Origin: Notoacmeibacter sp.
GTDB lineage: Bacteria > Pseudomonadota > Alphaproteobacteria > Rhizobiales > Rhizobiaceae
Assembly: GCA_019912385.1 (NCBI GenBank)
Contig: JAIOIW010000025.1
Coordinates: 48,273 to 112,272, forward strand
DNA: 64,000 bases
Reading direction: 5' to 3'
The notes beneath the pieces were generated by a model. That model ran no database searches. It was not told where the DNA came from and worked only from the letters and a program-made list of their open reading frames with translations. The translations under genes were made by a program, and so were the position numbers. This document shows, one piece after another, positions 48,225-58,598 of this stretch (positions are counted from its first letter, which is position 1; the number at the start of each line of letters is the position of its first letter).

Positions 48225-49295
48225 TTGACCGCAACCGGCGAACTGAAGCAGCTGCCGGCAGGCGCCTCCGACATGGCGCACATCGTCCTGACCTTTGACA
48301 ACAACCGTCTGGCAAGCCTGCTCTACGGCCAGTTCGACGAAAACCTGGCGAGGGTCGAACAGAAACTCGGCGTCGACATCCGTTCAAAGGGCAACGAGGT
48401 CACCATCAAGGGCCCGCCGAGCGCCTGCGAACAGGCGCGCAGCGCGCTCGACTATCTGTACGGCCTGGCGCAGCGCGGCGCCGAGATCAACAGTTCCGAG
48501 GTCGATGGCGCCATCCGCATGGCAGCCACCTTGGAAGGCCAGCTCACGCTGCCCAACATGGAAAAGAAGGGGCGCATGGCGGCCGCGCAGATCGCCACGC
48601 GCAAGCGCACCATTTTTGCCCGCTCGCCCAACCAGGACGCCTATATGCGCGCTCTCGACCGCTCCGAGCTGGTCTTCGGCGTCGGTCCGGCGGGTACGGG
48701 GAAGACCTATCTGGCCGTCGCCCATGCCGCGCAACTGCTCGAACGCGGCTTGGTGGAACGCATCATCCTGTCGCGGCCCGCCGTTGAAGCCGGGGAGCGC
48801 CTGGGTTTCCTGCCCGGCGACATGAAGGAAAAGGTCGATCCCTATCTCCGTCCGCTCTATGATGCGCTTTACGACATGATCCCCGCCGACAAGGTGGAGC
48901 GCGCGCTGGCCGCCGGCGTCATCGAGATCGCGCCGCTGGCTTTCATGCGCGGCCGCACGCTCGCCCATTCGGCGGTCATTCTCGACGAGGCGCAGAACAC
49001 CACCTCGATGCAGATGAAGATGTTCCTGACGCGGCTTGGCGAAGGCGCGCGCATGATCGTCACCGGCGATCCGAGCCAGATCGACCTTCCGCCCAATACG
49101 CGTTCCGGCCTGGTCGAGGCGCTGCGCGTTCTCAAGGACGTCGAGGGCATCGTGACCGTGCGGTTCAACGAGAAGGACGTCGTGCGCCATCCGCTGGTTG
49201 CCGCGATCGTGACTGCCTATGACCGCGACCAGGCGGGTAGCGAGCCTGCACACGGGCATCCCCGGCCGGAAGGCGGCGCCGGAGAAGGCCGGTAA
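48225..49295 (+). CDS. phoH: PhoH-family ATPase
   Basis: The 356-residue protein has a KH-like N-terminal part and the PhoH P-loop domain with GPAGTGKTYLAV (about residue 152) and Walker B VILDEAQNT. Its role is linked to RNA metabolism together with YbeY. The start is TTG at 48225; the nearby ATG at 48211 is out of frame. It lies 30 bases after miaB and ends 15 bases before ybeY. Confidence 0.9.
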   Translation: MTATGELKQLPAGASDMAHIVLTFDNNRLASLLYGQFDENLARVEQKLGVDIRSKGNEVTIKGPPSACEQARSALDYLYGLAQRGAEINSSEVDGAIRMAATLEGQLTLPNMEKKGRMAAAQIATRKRTIFARSPNQDAYMRALDRSELVFGVGPAGTGKTYLAVAHAAQLLERGLVERIILSRPAVEAGERLGFLPGDMKEKVDPYLRPLYDALYDMIPADKVERALAAGVIEIAPLAFMRGRTLAHSAVILDEAQNTTSMQMKMFLTRLGEGARMIVTGDPSQIDLPPNTRSGLVEALRVLKDVEGIVTVRFNEKDVVRHPLVAAIVTAYDRDQAGSEPAHGHPRPEGGAGEGR

Positions 49296-49310
49296 CGGCC
49301 CGGGCACCAG

Positions 49311-49817
49311 ATGGAAACCGAACCGTCCAACATCGCGATCGACCTTGCCGTTGAAGCCGGGGCGTGGGGCGAAGAGGAATCCCTGCGCGAGCTTGCAGCG
49401 GTGGCCGTCGAGGCGGCGCTGCGCGAACTTGGCGCTCAAAGCCGCGCGGACACCGAACTGAGCATAGTCTTTTCCGACGACAAGCACGTCCGCGCGCTCA
49501 ACGCCGAATGGCGCGGCAAGGACGCCGCCACCAACGTGCTGTCGTTTCCGGCTTTTGAAATGGCGCCGGGCTATCCCGTTCCCCCCCTGCTCGGTGACAT
49601 CGTCATCGCGTTCGAAACGGTGCGGCGCGAGGCAGCACTGGAAAGCAAGCCCTTCGAACACCATCTAACGCATCTGATAGTTCATGGTTTTCTTCATCTT
49701 TTGGGATATGATCACGAAACTGATGATGATGCGGAAGTGATGGAAGGCCTCGAACGGCGAATCTTGACCGCCCTTGGTATCCCGGATCCCTACGGCGACG
49801 GGCCACACGGCGGATGA
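49311..49817 (+). CDS. ybeY: Endoribonuclease YbeY
   Basis: The 168-residue zinc-dependent RNase matures 16S rRNA 3' ends and joins ribosome quality control. The metal motif [11 protein letters not shown] is near residue 122, and NVLSFP is present. It sits between phoH and corC in the standard order. Confidence 0.95.
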   Translation: METEPSNIAIDLAVEAGAWGEEESLRELAAVAVEAALRELGAQSRADTELSIVFSDDKHVRALNAEWRGKDAATNVLSFPAFEMAPGYPVPPLLGDIVIAFETVRREAALESKPFEHHLTHLIVHGFLHLLGYDHETDDDAEVMEGLERRILTALGIPDPYGDGPHGG

Positions 49818-49827
49818 CGACAGGACA

Positions 49828-50907
49828 ATGACGGAAAATATCCAGGATCAACCCGTTTCCGATCGGGAAACGGACGAAACCGGCGCCGAGCCGCCCAGTC
49901 GGCAGCCGCCGGCGAAACCCGAAGCACAGACCTTCTTGCAGCGTGTCGCGCACTATTTTCGCCCGCGCAACGGCACGAGCCTGCGCGACGACCTGACCGA
50001 TGCGCTCGCCGACGTGAAGGCCGATACCGCGGCCTTCACGCCCGAGGAGCGCGCGATGCTTCACAACATACTGAGGCTGCGCGAAGTGCGGGTCGAGGAC
50101 GTGATGGTGCCGCGTGCCGATGTCGACGCTGTGGAGATATCCACGTCGCTCGGCGACCTCATGACCCTGTTCGAAAGCTCCGGCCACTCGCGCATGCCCG
50201 TCTATGCCGAGACGCTCGACGATCCGCGCGGCATGATCCATATCCGCGACGTGCTGGCCCATGTGACGAAACTGTCGCGTACGGGGAAGCGCCGCCGCAC
50301 GAACACGAAAAAGGCCGCGGAAGCCGAAGAAACAGAGCCCAGGCCATTCGACTTGTCCTGTGTCGATCTGACGAAGCCGATCGGCGAACTGGGCCTGATC
50401 CGGCCGGTATTGTTCGTGCCGCCGTCGATGCTCGCGTCGGAACTGATGGCGCGGATGAAGGCCGCGCGCATCCAGATGGGCCTCGTGATCGACGAGTATG
50501 GCGGCACTGACGGCCTGGTTTCGCTGGAGGACATCGTGGAGATGGTCGTCGGCGACATCGAAGACGAGCATGACGACGAAGAGCCGATGATTATCCAGAC
50601 TGGCGAGGGGATATTCGTCGTCGATGCCCGCGCCGAGATCGACGAGGTGGCCGACACGATCGGCGGCGGTTTCTCCGCCGGAGAGCACGCCGAGGACGTC
50701 GACACGATCGGCGGCATGATCTTCAACACGATCGGCCGGGTGCCGGTGCGTGGCGAGGTCATCCAGGCGATTCCGGGCTACGAGTTCCACGTTCTCGACG
50801 CCGACCCGCGCCGGGTCAAGCGGGTGCGGATCGTGCAGGGGCGGGCGGCCGCGGGCCGCCGCCGCCTGCCGAAGGCCGAACAGCAGCCGGCGAGCAAGCA
50901 AGCCTGA
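49828..50907 (+). CDS. Hemolysin C/CorC-type CBS-domain protein
   Basis: The 359-residue protein has two CBS domains (about 85-150 and 195-255; VEDVMVPRADVDAVE and DEYGGTDGLVSLEDIVE) and a CorC/HlyC C-terminal domain (about 265-345). It lacks the DUF21 membrane domain, like YbeX/CorC, whose exact role in magnesium homeostasis or ribosome metabolism is uncertain. The ATG at 49828 lies 10 bases after ybeY. Confidence 0.88.
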   Translation: MTENIQDQPVSDRETDETGAEPPSRQPPAKPEAQTFLQRVAHYFRPRNGTSLRDDLTDALADVKADTAAFTPEERAMLHNILRLREVRVEDVMVPRADVDAVEISTSLGDLMTLFESSGHSRMPVYAETLDDPRGMIHIRDVLAHVTKLSRTGKRRRTNTKKAAEAEETEPRPFDLSCVDLTKPIGELGLIRPVLFVPPSMLASELMARMKAARIQMGLVIDEYGGTDGLVSLEDIVEMVVGDIEDEHDDEEPMIIQTGEGIFVVDARAEIDEVADTIGGGFSAGEHAEDVDTIGGMIFNTIGRVPVRGEVIQAIPGYEFHVLDADPRRVKRVRIVQGRAAAGRRRLPKAEQQPASKQA

Positions 50908-50989
50908 CATCCACGCCGTCAAACTGTTTCCATTTGGAGATGAACGGCTCTAAATCCCCGCAATTGATTCGCGAGCATCGGAACCGTCG

Positions 50990-52579
50990 ATGGAGCGCCT
51001 TGCCGGTAGGGTGATATTGTTGTGGGGGTGGCGGCGCGCGGCGGCGGCGTTCGCTGCGGGTGCTGCCGGCGTTCTGGCGCAGGCGCCCTACGATTTCCTT
51101 GCCATCTGCTTCATCTCTTTTCCGGTGCTCGTCTGGCTGCTTGACGGGTCCAACGGCGAACCCGGCCAGGGTCTGCTTCGCCGCCTGTGGCCGTCCTTTG
51201 CGACCGGCTGGTGGTTCGGTTTCGGCTATTTCGTGGCGGGCCTGTGGTGGATCGGGCAGGCGCTGCTGGTCGAGGCGGAAACGCATGCCTGGGCCCTGCC
51301 GCTCGCCATCGTGGTTCTGCCGGCCGGCCTGGCCCTGTTCTACGGACTGGCGGCGGCAATTGCCCGGCTTGCCTGGGCCGACGATCTTGGCCGCATTCTC
51401 GCGCTCGGCGCCGGATTCGGGATCGCCGAATGGCTGCGCGGCATTCTCTTCACCGGATTTCCCTGGAACGCGATCGGCTACGCGGCGATGCCCGTTCCGT
51501 TGCTGATGCAGTCGTCCGCCGCGATCGGACTTTACGGCGTCAATGCGCTGGCTGTCGCGGTGTTCGCCATGCCCGCCCTTGCAGGCGGCAACCGCTACCG
51601 CAGAACCGGTCTGGCGCTTGCCGCAATGCTGGTCGCACTTCATGCCGGTTTCGGCTGGTGGCGGCTTTCGCTTCCCGAAACAAGGGTCGAGGACGAGGTT
51701 TCATTGCGCATCGTCCAGCCGTCCATCGACCAGGGAGCGAAATGGGACGACGCGGAGCGCATCCGCATCCTCGATACTTATCTCGACCTTTCGGCCCGGC
51801 TGCCGGAAGGCGACGCCAAACGTCCCGACCTCGTGATCTGGCCGGAGACCGCGGTCCCTTATCTCATCACAGAGCGCCCCGAGGTTTTGAGCGCGATCGG
51901 GGCGATGCTCCAGGAAGGGCAATCTTTGCTGACCGGCGCGGTGCGCTCGGAAGGCGACCCGTCCGGCGGGTCCGCGCGCTACTACAACTCCGTCGTCGCG
52001 ATCAGTTCCGACGGCGAGATCACGAATGCGGCCGACAAGTCGCACCTTGTCCCGTTCGGCGAATACCTGCCGCTGGAGGCGTTTTTCAGCCGGCTGGGAA
52101 TATCGAGGATAGTCACCGCGCCGGGAACCTTTTCGGCGCCTGCGGAACGCGAGGCGATATCGATCGGCAAGACCGGCGCGGCACTTCCGCTCATCTGCTA
52201 CGAGATCATTTTTCCCGGCGAGGCAGCGAATGTCGCGGGGCCTGTCAACATCGTTGTCAACGTGACCAACGACGCCTGGTATGGTGACACGCCCGGCCCC
52301 TATCAGCATCTACGCCAGGCCCAGGTGCGCGCTGTGGAAATCGGGTTGCCGGTGGTGCGCGCCGCAAACAACGGGATTTCCGCGGTCATCGATGCCCATG
52401 GTCGCATCGAAGATGCCCTGGCGTTGAACGCGGTTGGAAATCTCGACCACACGATCTCCCTTCCCGCGCTGCGCAAGCCGTCGGGCCGCACACAGGTCCG
52501 CAATGCCCTCGTGGTCATATCAGCGTTGTTGTTGGCCGCGGCCCTGCTGTCGATCGCCGCACGTCTACGTGCCGATTGA
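50990..52579 (+). CDS. lnt: Apolipoprotein N-acyltransferase
   Basis: The 529-residue inner-membrane enzyme adds the third acyl chain to lipoproteins. Six to seven membrane segments fill residues 15-215 and a nitrilase-like domain follows. The triad is visible: Glu in WPETAVPYL, Lys in DKSHLVPFGEY and Cys in ICYEIIFPGE. A last hydrophobic helix lies at about 503-525. A promoter for the next gene overlaps its stop codon. Confidence 0.95.
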   Translation: MERLAGRVILLWGWRRAAAAFAAGAAGVLAQAPYDFLAICFISFPVLVWLLDGSNGEPGQGLLRRLWPSFATGWWFGFGYFVAGLWWIGQALLVEAETHAWALPLAIVVLPAGLALFYGLAAAIARLAWADDLGRILALGAGFGIAEWLRGILFTGFPWNAIGYAAMPVPLLMQSSAAIGLYGVNALAVAVFAMPALAGGNRYRRTGLALAAMLVALHAGFGWWRLSLPETRVEDEVSLRIVQPSIDQGAKWDDAERIRILDTYLDLSARLPEGDAKRPDLVIWPETAVPYLITERPEVLSAIGAMLQEGQSLLTGAVRSEGDPSGGSARYYNSVVAISSDGEITNAADKSHLVPFGEYLPLEAFFSRLGISRIVTAPGTFSAPAEREAISIGKTGAALPLICYEIIFPGEAANVAGPVNIVVNVTNDAWYGDTPGPYQHLRQAQVRAVEIGLPVVRAANNGISAVIDAHGRIEDALALNAVGNLDHTISLPALRKPSGRTQVRNALVVISALLLAAALLSIAARLRAD

Positions 52580-52605
52580 CAGCCGATATATTAGCGGGAC
52601 ATATT
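52576..52605 (+). promoter_or_regulatory. Candidate promoter for praR at the lnt stop
   Basis: TTGACA at 52576-52581 covers the lnt TGA; CATATT follows after 18 bases. The predicted transcript would have a 5' leader of about 270 bases before praR. The rest of the 302-base lnt-praR gap (52580-52881) contains no supported gene; short frames there have no ribosome site. Confidence 0.5.
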
Positions 52606-52881
52606 GCGACCCTCGTAAAGGGCTCGGAAAGCTGCAGGGACAGGGGTTCGCAGCGCGACGAGGGGGAAACAAGGGCAATGCGACCTGCCGATGGCAGATC
52701 GATTCATTCTGGCAAAGCGTGTATAGTCGGTTGCATCATGTGCGCGGATACTCGTATAGCGGGTAACCGGGGCATGCGGCACACTCGGCTCAACGTCCAG
52801 ATCAGGCCGGGAGCCGGGATCAACCGATTCGATTGTAGCGGGCCCGTAGAGTAACCAGCCGATGAAAGCGGCGAGGAAAAA

Positions 52882-53292
52882 ATGACAGTGAACAAGAAGA
52901 AACCTAACCCGATCGACATACATGTGGGAAGTAGGATCCGCTTGCGCCGCAACATGCTGGGCATGAGCCAGGAAAAGCTCGGCGAAAACCTCGGCATCAC
53001 GTTTCAGCAGGTCCAGAAGTATGAAAAGGGCACCAACAGGGTCGGGGCAAGCCGCCTGCAAGCCATTGCGGGTGTTCTGCAAGTCCCGGTCTCGTTCTTC
53101 TTCGAGGATGCGCCGGGTCCCGATGCTACTGCCGGCCTGGCGGAAGACAGTTCGACAAGCTATGTCGTTGATTTCCTGAACAGCTCGGAAGGACTTCAGC
53201 TCAATCGGGCATTTGTCCAGATTTCGGACCAGAAAGTCCGCCGCAAGGTCATCGACCTGGTCAGGGCGCTTGGCAGCGCCGAAGCCGAGTGA
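52882..53292 (+). CDS. praR: XRE-family regulator, PraR-like
   Basis: The 136-residue repressor has an XRE helix-turn-helix (residues 15-70; MSQEKLGENLGITFQQVQKY), preceded by the KKKPNPIDIHVGSRIR leader typical of the PraR group. In Rhizobium and Azorhizobium PraR controls quorum sensing, biofilm or reb genes; the same role here is inference. The location between lnt and metK matches that group. The ribosome site GAGGAAAAA is strong. Confidence 0.78.
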   Translation: MTVNKKKPNPIDIHVGSRIRLRRNMLGMSQEKLGENLGITFQQVQKYEKGTNRVGASRLQAIAGVLQVPVSFFFEDAPGPDATAGLAEDSSTSYVVDFLNSSEGLQLNRAFVQISDQKVRRKVIDLVRALGSAEAE

Positions 53293-53486
53293 CGCCGGAA
53301 AAGAGCCGGATCCGCCTGGTTCCGCGGCCTTTCCCAATTGCCTTGTTTCCGGCTTGACCCGCTCGGCGGCCACTTGGTCTGCCAGGTCGCTTGCATTGCG
53401 GGTTGACGAAATCAGCCGGCGTTGGCAATACCGCGTCGGCTATTTGCGCGATGTCCGCATCGCGTGTTTTCATTGAGGGGAATCCC

Positions 53487-54731
53487 GTGCAGCGCGCTAA
53501 CTACCTGTTCACCAGCGAATCAGTTTCCGAAGGTCATCCCGACAAGGTCTGTGACCGCATTTCGGATGAGATCGTCGACATGATCTACCGGGAGGCGCGC
53601 AAGACCGGCGTCGATCCGTGGACCGTGCGCGTCGCCTGTGAAACGCTGGCGACGACCAATCGGGTCGTCATCGCCGGTGAGGTTCGCGTTCCTCCCTCGC
53701 TGACAAAGACCGACAAGAACGGCAAGGAGGCGATCAATCCGAACCGGTTCCGCTCGGCTGCCCGCCGTGCCATCCGCGACATCGGCTACGAACAGGAAGG
53801 CTTCCACTGGAAGACCGCGAAGATCGATGTATTGCTGCACTTCCAGTCGGCGCACATCGCCCAGGGCGTCGACAACGCAGCCGACCGCCAGGGCGAGGAA
53901 GGCGCGGGCGACCAGGGCATCATGTTCGGTTATGCCTGCAACGAGACGCCGGACCTGATGCCGGCACCGATTTACTACAGCCACAAGATTCTCGAACTGC
54001 TGGCTGCCGCGCGCAAGAAGGGCGAGGGCGATGCCGCCAGGCTCGGACCCGACGCCAAGAGCCAGGTGACGGTTCGCTATGCCGACGGCAAGCCCTCCGA
54101 GGCGGTATCGATCGTCCTCTCGACGCAGCATCTCGACGAAAGCTGGGACTCCGCCAAGGTCCGCCAGGTCGTCGAGCCTTACATCCGCGAAGCGCTCGGA
54201 GATTTGCCGATTGCCGAGGATTGCAACTGGTACATCAATCCGACCGGCAAGTTCGTCATCGGCGGCCCGGACGGCGATGCCGGACTGACCGGCCGCAAGA
54301 TCATCGTCGACACCTATGGCGGCGCTGCACCGCATGGTGGCGGCGCATTTTCCGGAAAGGACACGACCAAGGTCGACCGCTCGGCGGCCTATGCCGCGCG
54401 CTACCTCGCCAAGAACGTCGTCGCGGCGGGCCTGGCGGACCGGTGCACGATCCAGCTGGCCTATGCCATCGGCGTCGCACAGCCGCTATCGGTCTATGTC
54501 GACACCCACGAGACCGGCAGGGTCGCCGACGAGGTGTTGGAAAAGGCGCTGCGTCTGGCCATGGATCTTTCGCCGTCCGGTATCCGCAAGCATCTGGATC
54601 TCAACAGGCCGGTCTATGCGCGCACCGCCGCCTATGGCCATTTCGGCCGCAAGCCGGGCCGCGACGGGTCTTTCTCGTGGGAAAAGACAGATCTGACCAA
54701 GGTGCTCAAGCAGGCGGTCAAGGCAGTCTGA
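53487..54731 (+). CDS. metK: S-adenosylmethionine synthetase
   Basis: The 414-residue enzyme makes S-adenosylmethionine. Motifs GHPDK (residues 15-19), [12 protein letters not shown] and GGGAFSGKD are intact. The start is GTG at 53487 behind GAGGGG; the frame stays open to 53391 but without a family-like extension. No SAM-type riboswitch was recognised in the 194-base gap upstream. trmB follows after 13 bases. Confidence 0.95.
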   Translation: MQRANYLFTSESVSEGHPDKVCDRISDEIVDMIYREARKTGVDPWTVRVACETLATTNRVVIAGEVRVPPSLTKTDKNGKEAINPNRFRSAARRAIRDIGYEQEGFHWKTAKIDVLLHFQSAHIAQGVDNAADRQGEEGAGDQGIMFGYACNETPDLMPAPIYYSHKILELLAAARKKGEGDAARLGPDAKSQVTVRYADGKPSEAVSIVLSTQHLDESWDSAKVRQVVEPYIREALGDLPIAEDCNWYINPTGKFVIGGPDGDAGLTGRKIIVDTYGGAAPHGGGAFSGKDTTKVDRSAAYAARYLAKNVVAAGLADRCTIQLAYAIGVAQPLSVYVDTHETGRVADEVLEKALRLAMDLSPSGIRKHLDLNRPVYARTAAYGHFGRKPGRDGSFSWEKTDLTKVLKQAVKAV

Positions 54732-54744
54732 CGCTGACAGAACC

Positions 54745-55446
54745 ATGACGGACAAGCCGCGCAAGAGCCGGTCGACGGAGGCCTTTTTCGGCCGCCGCCG
54801 GGGCAAGACCCTGCGCGCCAGCCAGGCAGAAGCCCTCGAAACGGTTCTTGCGGCGCTGGGGCTTGACCTGGACCGCCCCGCGCCAATGCACCGCACGGCG
54901 CTGTTCGGCGCCCCGGTAACCGGGTTGCGCCTCGAGATCGGCTTCGGCGGCGGCGAGCACCTGCTCCACGAAGTGGATCGGTTTCCCGAGACCGGTTTCA
55001 TCGGCGTGGAACCGTTCGTCAACGGCATGGCGAAGATAGCCGCCGCGCTTGCCGAAAATCCGCGGCCGAATCTGCGCCTCTACGACGACGACGCGACGCG
55101 CCTTCTCGACTGGCTGCCCGCCGCATCGCTCGACGGAATCGACCTGCTTTATCCCGATCCCTGGCCGAAAAAGCGTCACTGGAAGCGCCGCTTCGTCAAT
55201 AAGGCCAATCTCGACCGGTTCGCCCGCGTGCTGAGGCCCGGCGGTATCTTCCGCTTTGCCTCCGACATCGACACTTATGTCAACTGGACCTTGCAGCATT
55301 GCCGCGCCCACCAGGCCTTCGAATGGCAGGCCGGCGGCCCCGGCGACTGGCGCGATCCCTACGAAGGGTGGTCCGGCACGCGCTACGAGGACAAGGCGAT
55401 CCGCGAAGGCCGGACACCGGCCTATCTGCGCTTCGAGAGAATCTGA
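54745..55446 (+). CDS. trmB: tRNA (guanine-N7-)-methyltransferase
   Basis: The 233-residue enzyme makes m7G46 in tRNA. SAM-binding [13 protein letters not shown], the catalytic-region [14 protein letters not shown] and the C-terminal [12 protein letters not shown] segment are visible. It is co-transcribed with metK. Confidence 0.94.
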   Translation: MTDKPRKSRSTEAFFGRRRGKTLRASQAEALETVLAALGLDLDRPAPMHRTALFGAPVTGLRLEIGFGGGEHLLHEVDRFPETGFIGVEPFVNGMAKIAAALAENPRPNLRLYDDDATRLLDWLPAASLDGIDLLYPDPWPKKRHWKRRFVNKANLDRFARVLRPGGIFRFASDIDTYVNWTLQHCRAHQAFEWQAGGPGDWRDPYEGWSGTRYEDKAIREGRTPAYLRFERI

Positions 55447-55520
55447 GCCCGGGCCGAACCCCCCGCGGGTGAGACAGGTGGGGTACCGGGGCCATGTCGC
55501 GTCGCATGCCCATGCGGGCC

Positions 55521-55549
55521 TTGCAATTCGGGCGTACTGGCGCTATATC
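55521..55549 (+). promoter_or_regulatory. Candidate promoter of the rimP-nusA operon
   Basis: TTGCAA and TATATC are separated by 17 bases, 100 bases before rimP. A start near 55556 would place the terminator-like hairpin at the very beginning of the transcript. Confidence 0.5.
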
Positions 55550-55578
55550 GGCTCCATATTCTTGGTCGCTTCAGACGA

Positions 55579-55609
55579 AGAGTGGGTCCACCCGGTCCCG
55601 CTCTTTTTT
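55579..55609 (+). terminator. Terminator-like hairpin in the rimP leader
   Basis: AGAGTGGG and CCCGCTCT form an 8-bp stem with one G-U pair and a 10-base loop, followed by TTTTTT. It may end trmB transcripts, or attenuate transcripts started at the promoter just upstream, thereby controlling rimP-nusA-infB. Confidence 0.75.
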
Positions 55610-55649
55610 GTTATCCACGCGCGGGAGGCGGCCCCAACGGAGATTGTAC

Positions 55650-56273
55650 TTGACGGAAAACGACGCCATCGCGGCCCAGGATCAGCGGATAATCGTGGAG
55701 ACCGGCATCGACGCGCGCATCGCGGGGATCATCGAACCGGTGGTCGAAGCGATTGGTTTCCGCCTCGTGCGGGTGCGCCTGACCGGGCAGAACGGGTTGA
55801 CCCTGCAGATCATGGCCGAGCGGCCAGACGGTACCATGACCGTCGAGGGTTGCGAGGAGCTGAGCCGTGCGATTTCGCCGGTGCTCGATGTGGATGACCC
55901 GATCGACAAGGCCTATCATCTCGAGGTCTCGTCGCCCGGCATCGACCGCCCGCTGGTGCGCAAGTCCGACTTCGCGGCCTGGATCGGGCATCTGGCCAAG
56001 ATCGAGACTGCCGTGCTGGTCGACAACCGCAAGCGCTTCAAGGGCCGCATCGCGGAAGTCTCCGACAGCGGCTTTACGCTGGAGCGCGACCAGGCAAGCT
56101 ACGGCGACGAACCGACCGTTGCGATCCCTTTCGATGCGATCGACGAGGCCCGGCTTGTTCTGACCGACGACCTCGTGCGCGACGCGCTGACGAAGGACCG
56201 GCAGGCCCGCAAGGCGGCCAGGAAGAAGAAGCATGACGACGATCCAGCCGCAGACGGCGGAGACGAGGATTGA
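55650..56273 (+). CDS. rimP: Ribosome maturation factor RimP
   Basis: The 207-residue protein aids 30S assembly. The N-terminal domain has [12 protein letters not shown] and the middle [29 protein letters not shown] is a family signature. The start is TTG at 55650 with GGAG spaced 7 bases upstream. The C-terminal tail is Lys/Asp-rich. Confidence 0.92.
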   Translation: MTENDAIAAQDQRIIVETGIDARIAGIIEPVVEAIGFRLVRVRLTGQNGLTLQIMAERPDGTMTVEGCEELSRAISPVLDVDDPIDKAYHLEVSSPGIDRPLVRKSDFAAWIGHLAKIETAVLVDNRKRFKGRIAEVSDSGFTLERDQASYGDEPTVAIPFDAIDEARLVLTDDLVRDALTKDRQARKAARKKKHDDDPAADGGDED

Positions 56274-56329
56274 ATTGACGCGAGTGCGTATCCGGCCAGG
56301 ATGCCGGATGCCCGCCAAGGGAGAACAAG

Positions 56330-57937
56330 ATGGCAGTCAGTGCAAACCGGCTTGAGCTTATCCAGATCGCGGATGCGGTTGCTCGCGAAAAGGCGATCGA
56401 CAAGCAGATCGTGATCCAGGCCATGGCCGACGCGATCCAGAAGGCGGCGCGTTCGCGCTACGGGCTGGAAACGAATATCCGCGCCGACATAAATCCCACG
56501 ACCGGCGACATCAAGCTGCAGCGCCTGATGGAGGTCGTCGAGGCGGTCGAGGAATTCGACACCCAGATCTCGCTGGAAGACGCCCGCGCCCGCAACCCCG
56601 AGGCGCAGGTCGGCGATTCGATCGCCGAACAACTTCCGCCGATGGATTTCGGCCGCATCGCCGCCCAGTCGGCCAAGCAGGTGATCGTCCAGAAGGTTCG
56701 CGAAGCTGAACGCGACCGCCAGTATGACGAGTTCAAGGACCGCATCGGCGAAATCGTCAACGGCACGGTCAAGCGCGTCGAATACGGCAACGTCATTGTC
56801 GATCTGGGGCGCGGCGAGGCGATCATCCGTCGCGACGAGCTGATCCCGCGCGAGTTGTTCAAGTATGGCGACCGGGTGCGCGCCTATGTCTATGACGTGC
56901 GCCGCGAACCGCGCGGCCCGCAGATCTTCCTGAGCCGGACGCATCCGCAATTCATGGCCAAGCTCTTCGCCATGGAAGTGCCGGAAATCTACGACGGCAT
57001 CATCGAGATCAAGTCGGTGGCCCGCGATCCGGGCTCGCGCGCCAAGATCGCCGTCATCAGCCGCGATTCCTCCATCGACCCGGTCGGCGCCTGCGTCGGC
57101 ATGCGCGGCTCCAGGGTGCAGGCGGTGGTCGGCGAACTGCAGGGCGAGAAGATCGACATCATTCCCTGGTCGCCCGATGCCGCGTCTTTCATCGTCAATG
57201 CGCTTCAACCCGCCGAAGTGGCCAAGGTTGTCCTCGACGAGGATGCCGAGCGCATCGAGGTGGTCGTGCCTGACGAGCAGCTTTCGCTGGCCATCGGCCG
57301 CCGCGGCCAGAACGTGCGCCTTGCCTCGCAGCTCACCGGGTGGGACATCGACATCCTGACCGAGGAGGAGGAATCGTCGCGCCGCCAGAAGGAATTCGTC
57401 GAGCGTTCCGAATTGTTCATGGAAGCGCTTAATGTCGACGAGATGGTCGGCCAGGTGCTCGCCTCGGAAGGGTTCACCAGCGTCGAGGAAGTCGCCTATG
57501 TCGACCTCGACGAGATCGCTTCCATCGACGGTTTCGACGAGGAGACCGCCGACGAGATCCAGCGCCGCGCGCGCGAATATCTCGAGCGCATCGAGAACGA
57601 GCTCGACGAGAAGCGCCGCGCGCTGGGCGTTGAAGATGAGTTGCGCGAGATTCCCGGCATGACGACCGCCATCATGGTCGCCGTGGGCGAGGACGGCGTG
57701 AAGACGGTCGAGGATTTCGCCGGCTATGCGGTCGACGATCTGATCGGATGGCGCGAGCGCAAGGACGGCGAGACCACCGTCCATGACGGCGTGCTGACGC
57801 GCTTCAACACGACCCAGGCGGAGGCCGAGGAGATGGTCATGGCCGCGCGCCTCAAGGTCGGTTGGGTCACCGAGGAAGATCTCGCCGGCGCCGGCGCCAC
57901 GGAAGAAGCTGCCGGTGAGGAGCAGGCCGAGGCCTGA
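56330..57937 (+). CDS. nusA: Transcription elongation/termination factor NusA
   Basis: The 535-residue factor has an N-terminal polymerase-binding domain (1-125), S1 domain (about 135-200, [16 protein letters not shown]), two KH domains (about 205-345, [18 protein letters not shown] and [15 protein letters not shown]) and C-terminal helix-hairpin-helix/acidic repeats (about 365-510). The acidic repeats suit antitermination contacts with alpha-CTD. Typical for alphaproteobacteria. Confidence 0.96.
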   Translation: MAVSANRLELIQIADAVAREKAIDKQIVIQAMADAIQKAARSRYGLETNIRADINPTTGDIKLQRLMEVVEAVEEFDTQISLEDARARNPEAQVGDSIAEQLPPMDFGRIAAQSAKQVIVQKVREAERDRQYDEFKDRIGEIVNGTVKRVEYGNVIVDLGRGEAIIRRDELIPRELFKYGDRVRAYVYDVRREPRGPQIFLSRTHPQFMAKLFAMEVPEIYDGIIEIKSVARDPGSRAKIAVISRDSSIDPVGACVGMRGSRVQAVVGELQGEKIDIIPWSPDAASFIVNALQPAEVAKVVLDEDAERIEVVVPDEQLSLAIGRRGQNVRLASQLTGWDIDILTEEEESSRRQKEFVERSELFMEALNVDEMVGQVLASEGFTSVEEVAYVDLDEIASIDGFDEETADEIQRRAREYLERIENELDEKRRALGVEDELREIPGMTTAIMVAVGEDGVKTVEDFAGYAVDDLIGWRERKDGETTVHDGVLTRFNTTQAEAEEMVMAARLKVGWVTEEDLAGAGATEEAAGEEQAEA

Positions 57938-57959
57938 TCCCGACAGACAGGAGATGCGT

Positions 57960-58598
57960 TTGGACGCAATGAACGACCGCACATGCATCGTAACCCGTGA
58001 AAGCGGCGATCCACATCGGATGATCCGCTTCGTCGCCGGGCCGGATGGTGTGGTCGTTGCCGATCTGAAACGCAATCTGCCTGGCCGCGGGTGCTGGGTG
58101 ACGGCAACCCGGCGCACGGTCGACGAGGCGGTGCGCCGCAAACTGTTCAGGCGCGGCCTCAAGGCGGATGTGGAGGTGCCGGCCGATCTCGGCGAAAGGA
58201 TCGACGCGCTGCTGGTGCGCTCGGCGCTGGGCAGCCTGGGGCTGGCGCGCAAGGCCGGCGGCCTGGTGATGGGTGCCGCCAAGTGCGAGGCGGCGGTGCG
58301 CAGCGGCAAGGCAATCGCGGTGCTGCACGCTCGCGAAGGCTCGGAAGACGGCATCCGCAAGTTCGACCAGGCGCGAAGGGCGGTTGAATATATGGGCGGT
58401 CCGGTTATACCCGCCTACAGACTTTTCTCCGGTGCGGAAATGGATTTGGCATTGGGGGCCACAAATGTGATACATGCAGCCGTGCTCGGCGGAGACGCCG
58501 GTCGTGCGGCGATGAAGCGCGTCGTTGCGCTGGACCACTACCGGGACGGTCCGCGGACCGATGCACGAACGGCCGAAGCCGTGAAGGAATTGGAATGA
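57960..58598 (+). CDS. YlxR-type RNA-binding protein with L7Ae-like domain
   Basis: The 212-residue protein has an N-terminal YlxR (DUF448) domain ([27 protein letters not shown]) and a second part (about 90-175) resembling the L7Ae/L30e RNA-binding fold. The TTG at 57960 has the right distance to GGAG; ATG 57954 and 57969 are alternatives. It sits between nusA and infB, and its stop overlaps infB. Confidence 0.85.
   Translation: MDAMNDRTCIVTRESGDPHRMIRFVAGPDGVVVADLKRNLPGRGCWVTATRRTVDEAVRRKLFRRGLKADVEVPADLGERIDALLVRSALGSLGLARKAGGLVMGAAKCEAAVRSGKAIAVLHAREGSEDGIRKFDQARRAVEYMGGPVIPAYRLFSGAEMDLALGATNVIHAAVLGGDAGRAAMKRVVALDHYRDGPRTDARTAEAVKELE

Noticed and set aside
53293..53486. Possible SAM riboswitch before metK
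   Set aside because: No SAM-II, SAM-V or SAM/SAH core motif could be recognised by eye in the 194-base gap.
56099..58360. Minus-strand 753-codon open frame
   Set aside because: It lies entirely antisense to rimP, nusA and the YlxR-type gene, has no family resemblance and arises from the GC-rich codon pattern.
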